A stretch of DNA of 64,000 nucleotides from NCBI RefSeq assembly GCF_014193695.1, contig NZ_JACHZR010000001.1:1277309-1341308 (forward strand), read 5' to 3'. Position 1 is the first letter of the stretch. Every line of letters starts with the position of its first letter. A program made the position numbers and the translations under genes. Of this stretch, positions 16,642 to 24,892 are shown piece after piece. The notes under the pieces are model-generated. The model did no database searches. It saw only the letters and a program-made list of their open reading frames with translations, and was not told where the DNA came from. The stretch is from Rhizobium sp. BK316. Its GTDB lineage: Bacteria > Pseudomonadota > Alphaproteobacteria > Rhizobiales > Rhizobiaceae.

Positions 16642-17883
16642 ATGCCGCTTATCCTCGACATCGCCGTTACGCATATCGTCGGCCGCGGCCGCCAGACGGT
16701 CGTTGCCGTGCTCGGGGTCGCGGTCGGCGTCGGATTCTCCATCGCGATGGCAGCGCTGATGCAGGGCGGACAAGACGACTTCATCAGGCAGCTTGTCGAC
16801 ACGATGCCGCATGTCGACATTACCGACGAACATCGCACGGCGCGCCGCCAGCCAGCGGAGGATGTCTTTACGAGCGTTGCCATTTCGGGGCTGAGACCAC
16901 GCGACGACCGCCGTGGCATCATCAACCCGACCGCCGCGACCGCCAGGCTCGAGAGTTGGGTCCCCGGCCGCTTTGCGGAGAGCCTCAAGGCGCAGGGCGT
17001 GATCCGCTATTCCAGCCGCGAGGTGGGGGCGGCGATCATCGGCATCGACCCCGAACGCGAACCGGGCGTGTCACCGATCGTCGAGGACTTCGTGAAAGGC
17101 AGCTTTGCGGCATTGACCGCAGGCGGCAACAACGTTGTCATAGGCGAGACAATGGCGGGCCGGCTCGGCGCCGGGCTTGGCGACACGATCACGGCAGTCT
17201 CCTCCGAAGGCCTGACCCGCGACTTTAAGATCGTCGGCCTGTTCCACACCGGCACCACGGCGCGGGATGAAGGGGAAGCCTATCTCCTCCTGAAGAATGC
17301 CCAGATCCTGTCTGCCCGGCCGAACGCCATCAACGAGATCCGCATCAAGCTCGACGATCCGAACCACGCGCCCGACGTCGCGCGTCGTGCCGAGGCGGAG
17401 CTTGGCTACAAGGCCGTTGCCTGGCAGGAAGCAAACGAATCCATCCTCGAAGCGCTCGTGGTGCGCAACGTCATCATGTATACGGTGGTCGGCGCGATCA
17501 TGCTGGTTGCGGGCTTCGGCATCTACAACATCATCTCCACCATCACGCATGAGAAGGCGCGCGACATCGCCATCATGAAATCGCTTGGCTTCCCTGAGTC
17601 GGATATGCGCCGGATGTTTCTGCTTGAGGGCATGGCGATCGGGGCGGCGGGTTCGGCAATCGGCTGTGCCTTCGGCCTTTCGATGACCTATGCGCTGTCC
17701 CTTATCCGGTTCGAAATCGCAGCAACCGGCCAGGAGATAACGCGGCTGCCGATTGCCTGGAGCACGCTCCACTATGTCATTGCCTCGGCTTTTGCGCTCG
17801 GCTCGGCGGCGGTGGCGGGATATCTGCCGGCGCGCCGTGCGGCACACTTGAACCCCGTCGAGATCATCAGAGGGGCGACATGA
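16642..17883 (+). CDS. FtsX/MacB-type ABC exporter permease
   Basis: This 413-residue permease has one N-terminal transmembrane helix (about residues 16-36), a large extracytoplasmic domain (about 40-270), and three C-terminal helices with the FtsX segment 'ISTITHEKARDIAIMKSLGFPESDMRRMFLLEGM', then 'PARRAAHLNPVEIIRG' at the end. This is the MacB-type, mechanotransmission-like topology. It begins 6 bp after the adaptor and overlaps the ATPase by 4 bp, so the three genes form one exporter. Confidence 0.9.
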   Translation: MPLILDIAVTHIVGRGRQTVVAVLGVAVGVGFSIAMAALMQGGQDDFIRQLVDTMPHVDITDEHRTARRQPAEDVFTSVAISGLRPRDDRRGIINPTAATARLESWVPGRFAESLKAQGVIRYSSREVGAAIIGIDPEREPGVSPIVEDFVKGSFAALTAGGNNVVIGETMAGRLGAGLGDTITAVSSEGLTRDFKIVGLFHTGTTARDEGEAYLLLKNAQILSARPNAINEIRIKLDDPNHAPDVARRAEAELGYKAVAWQEANESILEALVVRNVIMYTVVGAIMLVAGFGIYNIISTITHEKARDIAIMKSLGFPESDMRRMFLLEGMAIGAAGSAIGCAFGLSMTYALSLIRFEIAATGQEITRLPIAWSTLHYVIASAFALGSAAVAGYLPARRAAHLNPVEIIRGAT

Positions 17884-18581
17884 GCGCCCTCGTCGAGACG
17901 GAGAAACTGACGCGCATTTTGCCGGAGACGGTACCTGTCACGCTCGTCAAGGACGTGACGCTTTCCATAGGCGAGACGGAATTCGTCGCCGTCACCGGCC
18001 CGTCCGGATCCGGCAAGTCGTCGTTGCTTTACCTGCTCGGGCTGCTCGACAGGCCAACCGATGGAACGCTCACCATCGGCGGCCGCGACACCGGGCCGAT
18101 GACGGAGCGGGAGCGGGCGGCGACCCGGCTTTCGATGATCGGCTTCGTGTTCCAGTTTCACTTTCTGCTGCCGGAATTCACCGCGCGGGAGAATGTCGAG
18201 ATTCCGATGCGGAGGCTCGGCCGATTGGCGCGGCCCAAGATGCGCGAGCGGGCCGGTGAGTTGCTCACATCCCTGGGGCTGGGCGAGCATCTCGACAAGC
18301 GGCCCGACCAGCTCTCGGGCGGCCAGCGTCAGCGCGTCGCCGTGGCACGCGCACTCGCCAACGATCCACCGCTCATACTCGCCGACGAGCCGACTGGAAG
18401 TCTCGATAGTAGGAGTTCCGAACAGGTCTTCGCGACCCTCGAGAATCTGGTACGCGAACGCGGGAAGACGGTAGTGGCGGTAACTCACGATCTCGACATG
18501 GCGGCGCGCATGGATCGCCGCATCCATATCGTCGACGGAAAGATCGATCTGCTGCCGGAACTGCCGCATTTGCAGGCTTAA
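17880..18581 (+). CDS. ABC exporter ATP-binding protein (LolD/MacB-like)
   Basis: A 233-residue ABC ATPase with Walker A 'GPSGSGKSS', the signature 'LSGGQRQRVAVARAL', Walker B 'LILADEPTGSLD' and a switch histidine in 'AVTHDLDMA'. It is of the LolD/MacB class that powers FtsX-type permeases and is translationally coupled to the permease upstream. The following 181 bp to the convergent slipin gene hold no gene. Confidence 0.93.
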   Translation: MSALVETEKLTRILPETVPVTLVKDVTLSIGETEFVAVTGPSGSGKSSLLYLLGLLDRPTDGTLTIGGRDTGPMTERERAATRLSMIGFVFQFHFLLPEFTARENVEIPMRRLGRLARPKMRERAGELLTSLGLGEHLDKRPDQLSGGQRQRVAVARALANDPPLILADEPTGSLDSRSSEQVFATLENLVRERGKTVVAVTHDLDMAARMDRRIHIVDGKIDLLPELPHLQA

Positions 18582-18762
18582 CAGCCCGAGTTGCAGCGAG
18601 ACGGGCTCGGCTCGTTATGGCGTCAGGTAAAAGGACCACCGGTCGCACTACGATCGAGATAAGCCCTGAACGGGCTGAGGCGGCGGTTTTGCGGCCACCG
18701 ACCAGAACGGAGCTCCAGCGTTTGCATATGAATCACGGCATCAGATAGAACTTCTCGTAAGC

Positions 18763-19536
18763 TTATTCCCGTGGTCTTCCCGCCTGAAGCGGGATCAGGT
18801 TGCCGATTTCCATCGGGAACGGGAATATGATCGTCGAACTCTTTTCGCTCGCGAGAACGTTCAACGTGCTCAGATAGCGAAGCTGCATGGCCTGCGGCTT
18901 GCGGGCGAGGATCTCCGCCGCCTCGAGAAGCTTTGCTGCCGCCTGCTGCTCGCCCTCTGCATTGATAACCTTCGCCCGCCGCTCCCGCTCGGCCTCCGCC
19001 TGGCGGGCGATGGCGCGGATCATCGATTCGTTGATATCGACATGCTTGATCTCGACATTGGCGACCTTGATGCCCCACGCATCCGTCTGCGCGTCGAGGA
19101 TTGCCTGGATATCGCTGTTGAGCTTGTCGCGTTCTGCAAGCATCTCGTCGAGATCATGCTTGCCGAGCACTGAGCGCAGCGTCGTCTGTGCGAGCTGGCT
19201 GGTGGCGGCCATGAAGTTTTCCACCTGGATGGTCGACTTTTCAGGATCGATGACCCTGAAATAGATCACCGCGTTGACGCGAACTGAAACGTTGTCTCTG
19301 GAAATAACATCTTGGCTCGGCACGTCGAGTACCCGGGTGCGCAGGTCCACTCGTATCATCTGCTGCACGTAGGGAAAGAGCAGGATCAGGCCCGGTCCCT
19401 TGACGCCGGTGAAGCGGCCGAGTGTAAAAACGACGCCGCGCTCATATTCGCGCAGGATCTTGATCGCCGATCCGATGATGAGCAGCAAAATGAGGATGAC
19501 GACGCCATAAAAGGCAAAGCCCACGAACATGCTCAT
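18763..19536 (-). CDS. Slipin, SPFH/band-7 membrane protein
   Basis: A 257-residue stomatin-like protein with an N-terminal membrane hairpin or helix (about residues 4-27), the band-7 segment '[29 protein letters not shown]' and '[25 protein letters not shown]', and a coiled-coil with '[24 protein letters not shown]'. Slipins form oligomeric scaffolds in membrane microdomains and are typically paired with an NfeD protease. Here nfeD lies 31 bp upstream on the same strand, forming the classical pair. Confidence 0.94.
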   Translation of the reverse strand: MSMFVGFAFYGVVILILLLIIGSAIKILREYERGVVFTLGRFTGVKGPGLILLFPYVQQMIRVDLRTRVLDVPSQDVISRDNVSVRVNAVIYFRVIDPEKSTIQVENFMAATSQLAQTTLRSVLGKHDLDEMLAERDKLNSDIQAILDAQTDAWGIKVANVEIKHVDINESMIRAIARQAEAERERRAKVINAEGEQQAAAKLLEAAEILARKPQAMQLRYLSTLNVLASEKSSTIIFPFPMEIGNLIPLQAGRPRE

Positions 19537-19567
19537 GATTTCCTCCTGCCTTTGAATATTTTCTGCC

Positions 19568-20965
19568 CTACCTTTCCTGCCGCTGGCGAGCGACTTCGAG
19601 CGTCAGGCCTTTGCGGCCGGTAACCTTGATTTCGTCGCCGCTGGACAGTGGTTCGGCGGCGATCGCTCTCCAGCGTTCGCCATGTGCGATCACGTAGCCC
19701 GTCATATCTTCCCAGCTCTGAACCTTGCCGGAAAGACCGATCATCTGCTCGGCTCCCGTAGCCACGTCGCGCCGGCGCGATGTGAAGGCGAGAAACGCGA
19801 TCAGAAGGCTGAGCGCCGAGATTACAATGGCGATGGCGCCCAGCATCGGCCATGAGACGCTGAAGCCCGGTATGTCGGTGTCGAACAGAATCGCCGCACC
19901 CAGCACCAAAGCCAGTCCGCCGCCTATGCCGAGCGCGCCGAAAGACGGCGAGTGCACTTCTGCGACGGTCAGGCCCACGCCCAATACAATCAAGCCGACG
20001 CCGGCATAGCTGACTGGCAGCAGGGCGAGCGCATAGAGGCCAAGCAGCAGGCAGATGGCGCCGATCGTTCCGGGCAAGAACGTTCCCGGCGCGAGAAATT
20101 CAAAGATCAGTCCATAGATGCCGATCATCATCAGAATGAGAGCGATGTTCGGATCGGTGATCACCGAAAGCAGACGGATCCGCCAGTCCGGCTCGAACGC
20201 CTCTATGGCAAGGCCTGCCGTATCGAGCCGCACGTCAGCCTGGCCGATTCTCACCACGCGCCCTTGCGCCTGGGCCAGAAGGTCGGCGGGGCTGGCGACC
20301 ATGAAATCGATGACGTGTTCGCGCAGGGCCGCGGTCGCCGAAAGGCTGGCCGCCTCGCGCACCGCGCGCTCAGCCCAGTCGGCATTGCGGCCCCGCAGTT
20401 CCGCAAGCCCGCGGATATAGGCCACGGCGTCGTTGACTGCCTTGGCCTCCTCCGGACTGCGCGGTGCCTGCCGCTTGTTGCCTTCCGGATTGGTCTGATC
20501 GTCTCCCGTGCCTTTGTCCGGCGGTCGGCCGAGTGCGATCGGCGTTGCGGCACCGAGATTGGTGCCAGGCGCCATTGCCGCGACATGACTTGCATAAAGG
20601 ATATAGGTTCCGGCGCTGGCGGCACGCGCTCCGGGAGGCGCGACGAAACCCGCGACCGGTACCGGCGACGCAAGGATCGCGCGGATGATGTCACGCATCG
20701 ACGTGTCGAGACCGCCCGGCGTATCCATCTGCAGAACAACAAGCACCGCCCCGCGATCGGCGGCATGCTGAAGACCGCGCTTGATATAGTCAGCCGTCGC
20801 CGGACCGACGGCACCATTCAGCTGAAGGATGATCGCGACCCGATTGGACTCCCCCTGCGCCGCGATGGCACCAAATGCCGGTATCAGGCCCAGCATCAGG
20901 GCAAGCACTTGCGATATTCTTCGCCAGAACCTCGAATGCCATGCCAATTTTCGCCGATTATCCAT
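19568..20965 (-). CDS. NfeD-type membrane-bound serine protease
   Basis: This 465-residue protein has a signal sequence (about residues 1-36), a ClpP/crotonase-like serine protease domain (about 40-230), a multi-helix membrane region (about 265-400) and a C-terminal OB-fold NfeD domain. The likely nucleophile is the serine in '[13 protein letters not shown]'; a general-base lysine would lie in the '[23 protein letters not shown]' helix. It is the long, protease-bearing form (NfeD1b class) and forms an operon with slipin. The family is implicated in membrane-protein quality control; no substrate can be named. Confidence 0.92.
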   Translation of the reverse strand: MDNRRKLAWHSRFWRRISQVLALMLGLIPAFGAIAAQGESNRVAIILQLNGAVGPATADYIKRGLQHAADRGAVLVVLQMDTPGGLDTSMRDIIRAILASPVPVAGFVAPPGARAASAGTYILYASHVAAMAPGTNLGAATPIALGRPPDKGTGDDQTNPEGNKRQAPRSPEEAKAVNDAVAYIRGLAELRGRNADWAERAVREAASLSATAALREHVIDFMVASPADLLAQAQGRVVRIGQADVRLDTAGLAIEAFEPDWRIRLLSVITDPNIALILMMIGIYGLIFEFLAPGTFLPGTIGAICLLLGLYALALLPVSYAGVGLIVLGVGLTVAEVHSPSFGALGIGGGLALVLGAAILFDTDIPGFSVSWPMLGAIAIVISALSLLIAFLAFTSRRRDVATGAEQMIGLSGKVQSWEDMTGYVIAHGERWRAIAAEPLSSGDEIKVTGRKGLTLEVARQRQER

Positions 20966-21387
20966 AGGCGGGAATATATAGCGGCACGGTCAAACGGTAA
21001 GACCGGTCGATTGGGCTAGCGCCCGTCGAGACGCAGCGCGTGTTCCAGTCGTCGATGTCGATGGAGGTCACACGGGGTAGGGTTTTGAGCTGCTGTTTAA
21101 GCAAGCTGCCGTTTTTTTAATAGGGAAGAAGCTAAGGTACGCCCATTCGACGCTTTGATGATAGCAGCACCTGAGGCCTCGCTACTCGACGTCTGGCGCA
21201 GTTGATGGGATACGTGCCGCCGTACAGCGGGCAAGATTCTACTTCGCATCAATGACTTCCTACACATAGGGATGGAGGGCGTTGGAGACCGATGTTTTGC
21301 ATCTGATTGCTTTACTGTCGACCGCCGACGGGTCCGGCAGCGGTTCGCAGTCTTGAGAGGTGGTCGTGGAAGACCAGTCGAGCGCGC

Positions 21388-21450
21388 GTCAGGCAGCGGA
21401 TAAACCACCCGCCAACACTCTCGCGGGTCGGAAAGCGCCGAAAAATGATC
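21388..21450 (-). pseudogene. Possible ISAs1-family transposase N-terminal remnant
   Basis: Read on the - strand, this segment encodes 'DHFSALSDPRECWRVVYPLPD', which resembles the N-terminal associated domain of ISAs1/H-repeat transposases (typically HFSALxDPRxxxKVxYPLxE, then LLLVLCA). The homology ends abruptly after 'PLPD', the 'LLLVLC' continuation is missing, and no terminal repeats were identified. It is too short for certainty; the reading rests on one motif. Confidence 0.4.
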
Positions 21451-21564
21451 AGGAATGAACGGCTCCGTCGATTCGAAGCTCCTCACGAATCACAATCGCA
21501 CCTCTGCCGGCCACAACGAAATGCAAAGCTGAAGCGATTGTCCTGCATGGCACAGATGCCTTAC

Positions 21565-21591
21565 TTGCATGCCGGACGTCCGGCATATAAA
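21565..21591 (+). promoter_or_regulatory. Palindromic operator/promoter upstream of AraC gene
   Basis: A perfect 9-9 palindrome (atgccggacgtccggcat, 21,569-21,586) lies between a TTGCAT (21,565) and a TATAAA (21,586), so it fills the spacer of a possible promoter 9 bp before the AraC start codon. If that promoter is real, the transcript would be almost leaderless. The palindrome could instead be the binding site of a dimeric regulator that blocks transcription. Confidence 0.6.
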
Positions 21592-21599
21592 TTGGCCCA

Positions 21600-22580
21600 A
21601 TGCTTGATCGTTCATCCCAATCTCCGACACATATTCCTACGGACGCACTAAGCGAAGTTCTACAGGACTTTCGCCTGAGTGGGGTCAACTACGGTCGTTG
21701 TGAGCTGCGCCATCCATGGAGCATCGCCTTTCCGCAGCAACAGCTGCTTCGCTTCCATTTTGTCAGTGAGGGGCCATGCTGGGTCCATACCGAAGCCCAG
21801 GGATGGCAGGAGTTACAAGACGGCGATCTGGTGTTGTTGCCACAAGGTGTCGAACACCGACTGGCCAGCAAGCCTGATGTTGTCGGGGACTCGCTTAAGA
21901 GCTGTCACGTCACCAAGTTGGGGGGCAATGTCTGCGAAGTGGTGCATCAAGGAACAGGAGCGACGAGCACCCTGTTCTGCGGTTCCATGGCTTTGGGTGC
22001 GAATGCCCTCAACCCTTTGATCGCTCTGATGCCACCGATCATCAAGGGCTGTGATGTTGCTGGCAATGATCCGATCGTCGGCCCTCTCCTCGCCGCCATG
22101 ACGGCAGAGGCATCGCAGCCCCAGATAGGCAGCGCCACGGTCTTGTCACGCATGGCGGATGTACTCGTCGCGCGGCTTATTCGCTGCTGGGTCAATTGCA
22201 GCGGAGCCTCGACCAGCGGCTGGCTCGCCGCGATCCGTGATCCTCATATCGGTCGTGCGCTGGCAGCCATGCACCGAGATCCCGGCCATGACTGGACGCT
22301 TGAGACCCTTGCTGGCGTGGCAGGTCAATCGCGCTCGATCTTCGCGGAACGCTTCAGCGCCATATTGGGGGAAGGCGCGGCACGCTATCTCGCCCGTCTG
22401 CGCATGCAGCTTGCACGAGAGTTACTCGGTCAAAACATGTCGGTTGCCGAGGTCGCTTCTCAGCTGGGTTATGAATCTGAAGCTTCTTTCGCTCGCGCCT
22501 TCAAGCGCATCACCAGTGTTTCACCTGGCGTTGTGCGCCGCACCATTTCCGGACGAACGGACATAGAATTCGGACTTTAG
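21600..22580 (+). CDS. AraC-family regulator with cupin sensor domain
   Basis: A 326-residue regulator with an N-terminal cupin-like domain (about residues 15-195, 'LRFHFVSEGPCWVHTEAQGWQELQDGDLVLLPQGVEHRL') and two helix-turn-helices at about 220-315 ('WTLETLAGVAGQSRSIFAERFSAILGEGAARYL', 'SVAEVASQLGYESEASFARAFKR'). This is the AraC subgroup that often sits beside and controls an MFS exporter or an oxidoreductase. Here the NepI-like exporter starts 59 bp downstream in the same direction, so it is the probable target. No ribosome binding site is obvious before ATG 21,600. Confidence 0.9.
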   Translation: MLDRSSQSPTHIPTDALSEVLQDFRLSGVNYGRCELRHPWSIAFPQQQLLRFHFVSEGPCWVHTEAQGWQELQDGDLVLLPQGVEHRLASKPDVVGDSLKSCHVTKLGGNVCEVVHQGTGATSTLFCGSMALGANALNPLIALMPPIIKGCDVAGNDPIVGPLLAAMTAEASQPQIGSATVLSRMADVLVARLIRCWVNCSGASTSGWLAAIRDPHIGRALAAMHRDPGHDWTLETLAGVAGQSRSIFAERFSAILGEGAARYLARLRMQLARELLGQNMSVAEVASQLGYESEASFARAFKRITSVSPGVVRRTISGRTDIEFGL

Positions 22581-22639
22581 GGCACATATCATCCTGAAAG
22601 ACTCCGCTATGAAGACCTTCAAACCTTGGAGGTACTTCA

Positions 22640-23848
22640 ATGACGGACACAACATCACAGCTTGACGGCCCCGCGATTGACCTCGATTCTGCCGTTCCGA
22701 GTGCATGGAGCCCCACTACCTGGCTTGCCGTTATTTCAATGGCAGCCACAAGCTTTGCGCTGGTGTCAGCTGAATTCCTGCCGGCAGGCCTGTTGACGCC
22801 AATGGCGCGTGACCTTGGCATCAGCGAGGGAACCGCCGGTCAGGTTGTCACCGCCACCGCGTCTGTTGGCGCGGTGACGGCGTTGTTGAGCAATGTTCTG
22901 ATCGGCAAACTGAACCGGAAGACTGTCCTGGTTGGCCTAAGTGCCTTGGCTATCGGCTCCAATCTTCTGGCCGCGCTCGCGACCGATTTTTGGCTATTGT
23001 TGTTGGGCCGAGCCGGGCTGGGCGTGGCGCTAAGTGGTTTCTGGGCGCTTTCAGTTGCCGTTGTGGCGAGATTGGTTGGCACCAATGCGACAGGTCGGGG
23101 CATGGCTATAGTCACCCTCGGTGTCTCTCTCGCCACCATCGCTGCACCATCGATGGGTGCTTTGATCAGCGATTGGCTCGGCTGGCGTACCGCCACAGGT
23201 ATGACGGCAGGGCTCGCAGCGGTTGCGATGCTGCTGCAGATACTCAGCTTGCCGACACTACCCGCAAGCACAAGCAACAGTCTTTCTGACGTCTTCCGGC
23301 TGACGAAACGGCGCACTGTTCAACTCGGAATGCTTGCCATCCTCTTGCTGATGACCGGACATTTTGCCGGCTCGGTCTACGTGCGGCCCTTCCTCGAACA
23401 AGTGACGCTCCTTGGCACGGGGCCGATTGCCTTGGCGCTCCTCGGGTTTGGCATCGCCGCTGTGATCGGCAATGTCGCCGGCGGCCGACTGGCAGACGCC
23501 AATATCCACATGGCACTCGCTGTCACCGGCGTATTGATGGCGTTTGCGGCTGTTGCTCTCGTGCTCTGGGGTGCACATAGCGGCATCGCGTTTGCCCTGG
23601 TTACACTTTGGGGTTTAGCTTTTGGGATGGCTCCGGTGGTATTGCCTACTAACTTGTCCCGGGGCGCAGGGGATGCCTTGGAGGCTGCTGGCAGCTTGAT
23701 GGTCGTTTCGTTCCAGGTCGCCATCAGCATGGGTGCGGTGTTTGGCGGCTACATCGTCGATCAGCATGGCGCTTCCGGGCCGTTGATCATTACCGCCCTC
23801 TTGGCGGCATCGACCATCGTCCTGGCGTTGCTGCAGCCCCGCAGCTGA
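22640..23848 (+). CDS. NepI/AraJ-like MFS exporter
   Basis: A 402-residue, twelve-helix MFS protein of the DHA1 drug:H+ antiporter type. The N-terminal segment 'EFLPAGLLTPMARDLGISEGTAGQ' followed by 'GRAGLGVALSGFWALS' and 'LVGTNATGRGMAIVTLGVSLATIAAPSMG' closely resembles E. coli NepI (purine ribonucleoside efflux), so a nucleoside-like or toxic-analogue exporter is plausible. Substrate assignment is inference. It follows the AraC gene with a good GGAGG ribosome binding site. Confidence 0.85.
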   Translation: MTDTTSQLDGPAIDLDSAVPSAWSPTTWLAVISMAATSFALVSAEFLPAGLLTPMARDLGISEGTAGQVVTATASVGAVTALLSNVLIGKLNRKTVLVGLSALAIGSNLLAALATDFWLLLLGRAGLGVALSGFWALSVAVVARLVGTNATGRGMAIVTLGVSLATIAAPSMGALISDWLGWRTATGMTAGLAAVAMLLQILSLPTLPASTSNSLSDVFRLTKRRTVQLGMLAILLLMTGHFAGSVYVRPFLEQVTLLGTGPIALALLGFGIAAVIGNVAGGRLADANIHMALAVTGVLMAFAAVALVLWGAHSGIAFALVTLWGLAFGMAPVVLPTNLSRGAGDALEAAGSLMVVSFQVAISMGAVFGGYIVDQHGASGPLIITALLAASTIVLALLQPRS

Positions 23849-23971
23849 CTCTTAGGGTCCCAGCGAAGGTGAGCAGAGGCCGCCGCCGAATGGTCAATGC
23901 GCGACGGTGGCTTCAGCCGATCAACGCTTCGGCATCGCGACGCCGGCATCACCGGCTTTGTGACATCGCCA

Positions 23972-24892
23972 TCACTCCCGCCACAAGACCTTGACCGCCA
24001 GCGTGGCGGCCGAAGTACGCTTTTCCACGGCGAGCTTGTTGAAGATCTGCTCCATGTGCTTGTTCACCGTCCGGGGCGACATGTCGAGAATGTCGGCGAT
24101 CTCCTTGTTCGACTTGCCGTGTGCGACCCAGAGCAACACCTCGGCCTCGCGCAGCGTCAGGCCGAAGGCCTTGACGAGCTGTTCCTCGTCGGTGCCACGG
24201 TGACGGTCGACGAGCCTGAGCAGGATTTCCCCATCCTGGCTATGCGACAACAGGCGGAACTCAACATCCTGGGAATGACGCGAGTAGCGCAATGCCTGCG
24301 GCAATGGCGGTCCGTCCTGGGATTTCGGTTCACTCAGCCAACCGGCCACCTCCCACGGCAAATAGGCACCGGCATCGGGCCGCACCCCGACCCGCAGGAG
24401 CAATTCGCTGGCTTGTGGCGTCGACCAGCCGATGCGGCCGTTGCCGTCGCAGGCGACGATCCAGCGTCCGGTGGAATCGAGCGCGTTGCGGGCTGACCGG
24501 GCGCGCCTGGCATTGCCGAGATGCACCCGCATCCGGGCGAAGAGCTGGTCGAGCAGGATCGGCTTGCTGACGAAATCGACGCCCCCCGATGCAAGCGCCT
24601 TCACCACATGTTCACTTTCGTTGTATCCGGTCATGAAGATGATCGGCAGGTCCTCGAACCCCCGCGCGGCCTTGAGGATCTGGCAGGTCTCGAACCCGTC
24701 CATGCCCGGCATGATCGCATCCATCAGGACAATATCGGGGACTGTCGTGTTAGCAAGCGTGATCGCCTGCCTGCCGCTGCTGGAGACCACCACGTCCATG
24801 CCCTCGAGGCTCAGAGCGTCGGAGAGCATGGCGAGCGCTTCGGGGGAGTCGTCGACGATCAGGACTTTGCTGCAATCGGACGTCTCAGGCAT
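23972..24892 (-). CDS. LuxR-type response regulator with PAS-like middle domain
   Basis: This 306-residue regulator has a receiver domain (about residues 8-125, phospho-acceptor D58 in 'DIVLMDAIMPGMDG', lysine in 'VSKPILL'), a middle region (about 135-232) of PAS-like character ('GRWIVACDGNGRIGWSTPQASELL') and a C-terminal LuxR helix-turn-helix ('LTLREAEVLLWVAHGKSNKEIADILDMSPRTVNKHMEQIFNKL'). Its start overlaps the end of the permease-fused kinase by 8 bp, so the two are a cognate pair. The likely target is the divergent amide/urea operon. The PAS-like insertion is unusual, since most LuxR regulators go straight from receiver to helix-turn-helix. Confidence 0.92.
   Translation of the reverse strand: MPETSDCSKVLIVDDSPEALAMLSDALSLEGMDVVVSSSGRQAITLANTTVPDIVLMDAIMPGMDGFETCQILKAARGFEDLPIIFMTGYNESEHVVKALASGGVDFVSKPILLDQLFARMRVHLGNARRARSARNALDSTGRWIVACDGNGRIGWSTPQASELLLRVGVRPDAGAYLPWEVAGWLSEPKSQDGPPLPQALRYSRHSQDVEFRLLSHSQDGEILLRLVDRHRGTDEEQLVKAFGLTLREAEVLLWVAHGKSNKEIADILDMSPRTVNKHMEQIFNKLAVEKRTSAATLAVKVLWRE

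Larger units (their letters stand above)
20966..21599. other. 634-bp intergenic region without an intact gene
   Basis: No open frame with a credible product was found between nfeD and the AraC gene. It contains a probable transposase remnant (21,388-21,450, - strand) and, at its right end, a palindrome within promoter-like sequence. The base composition is visibly more A/T-rich than the surrounding genes in places. The rest looks like decayed sequence. Confidence 0.6.
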
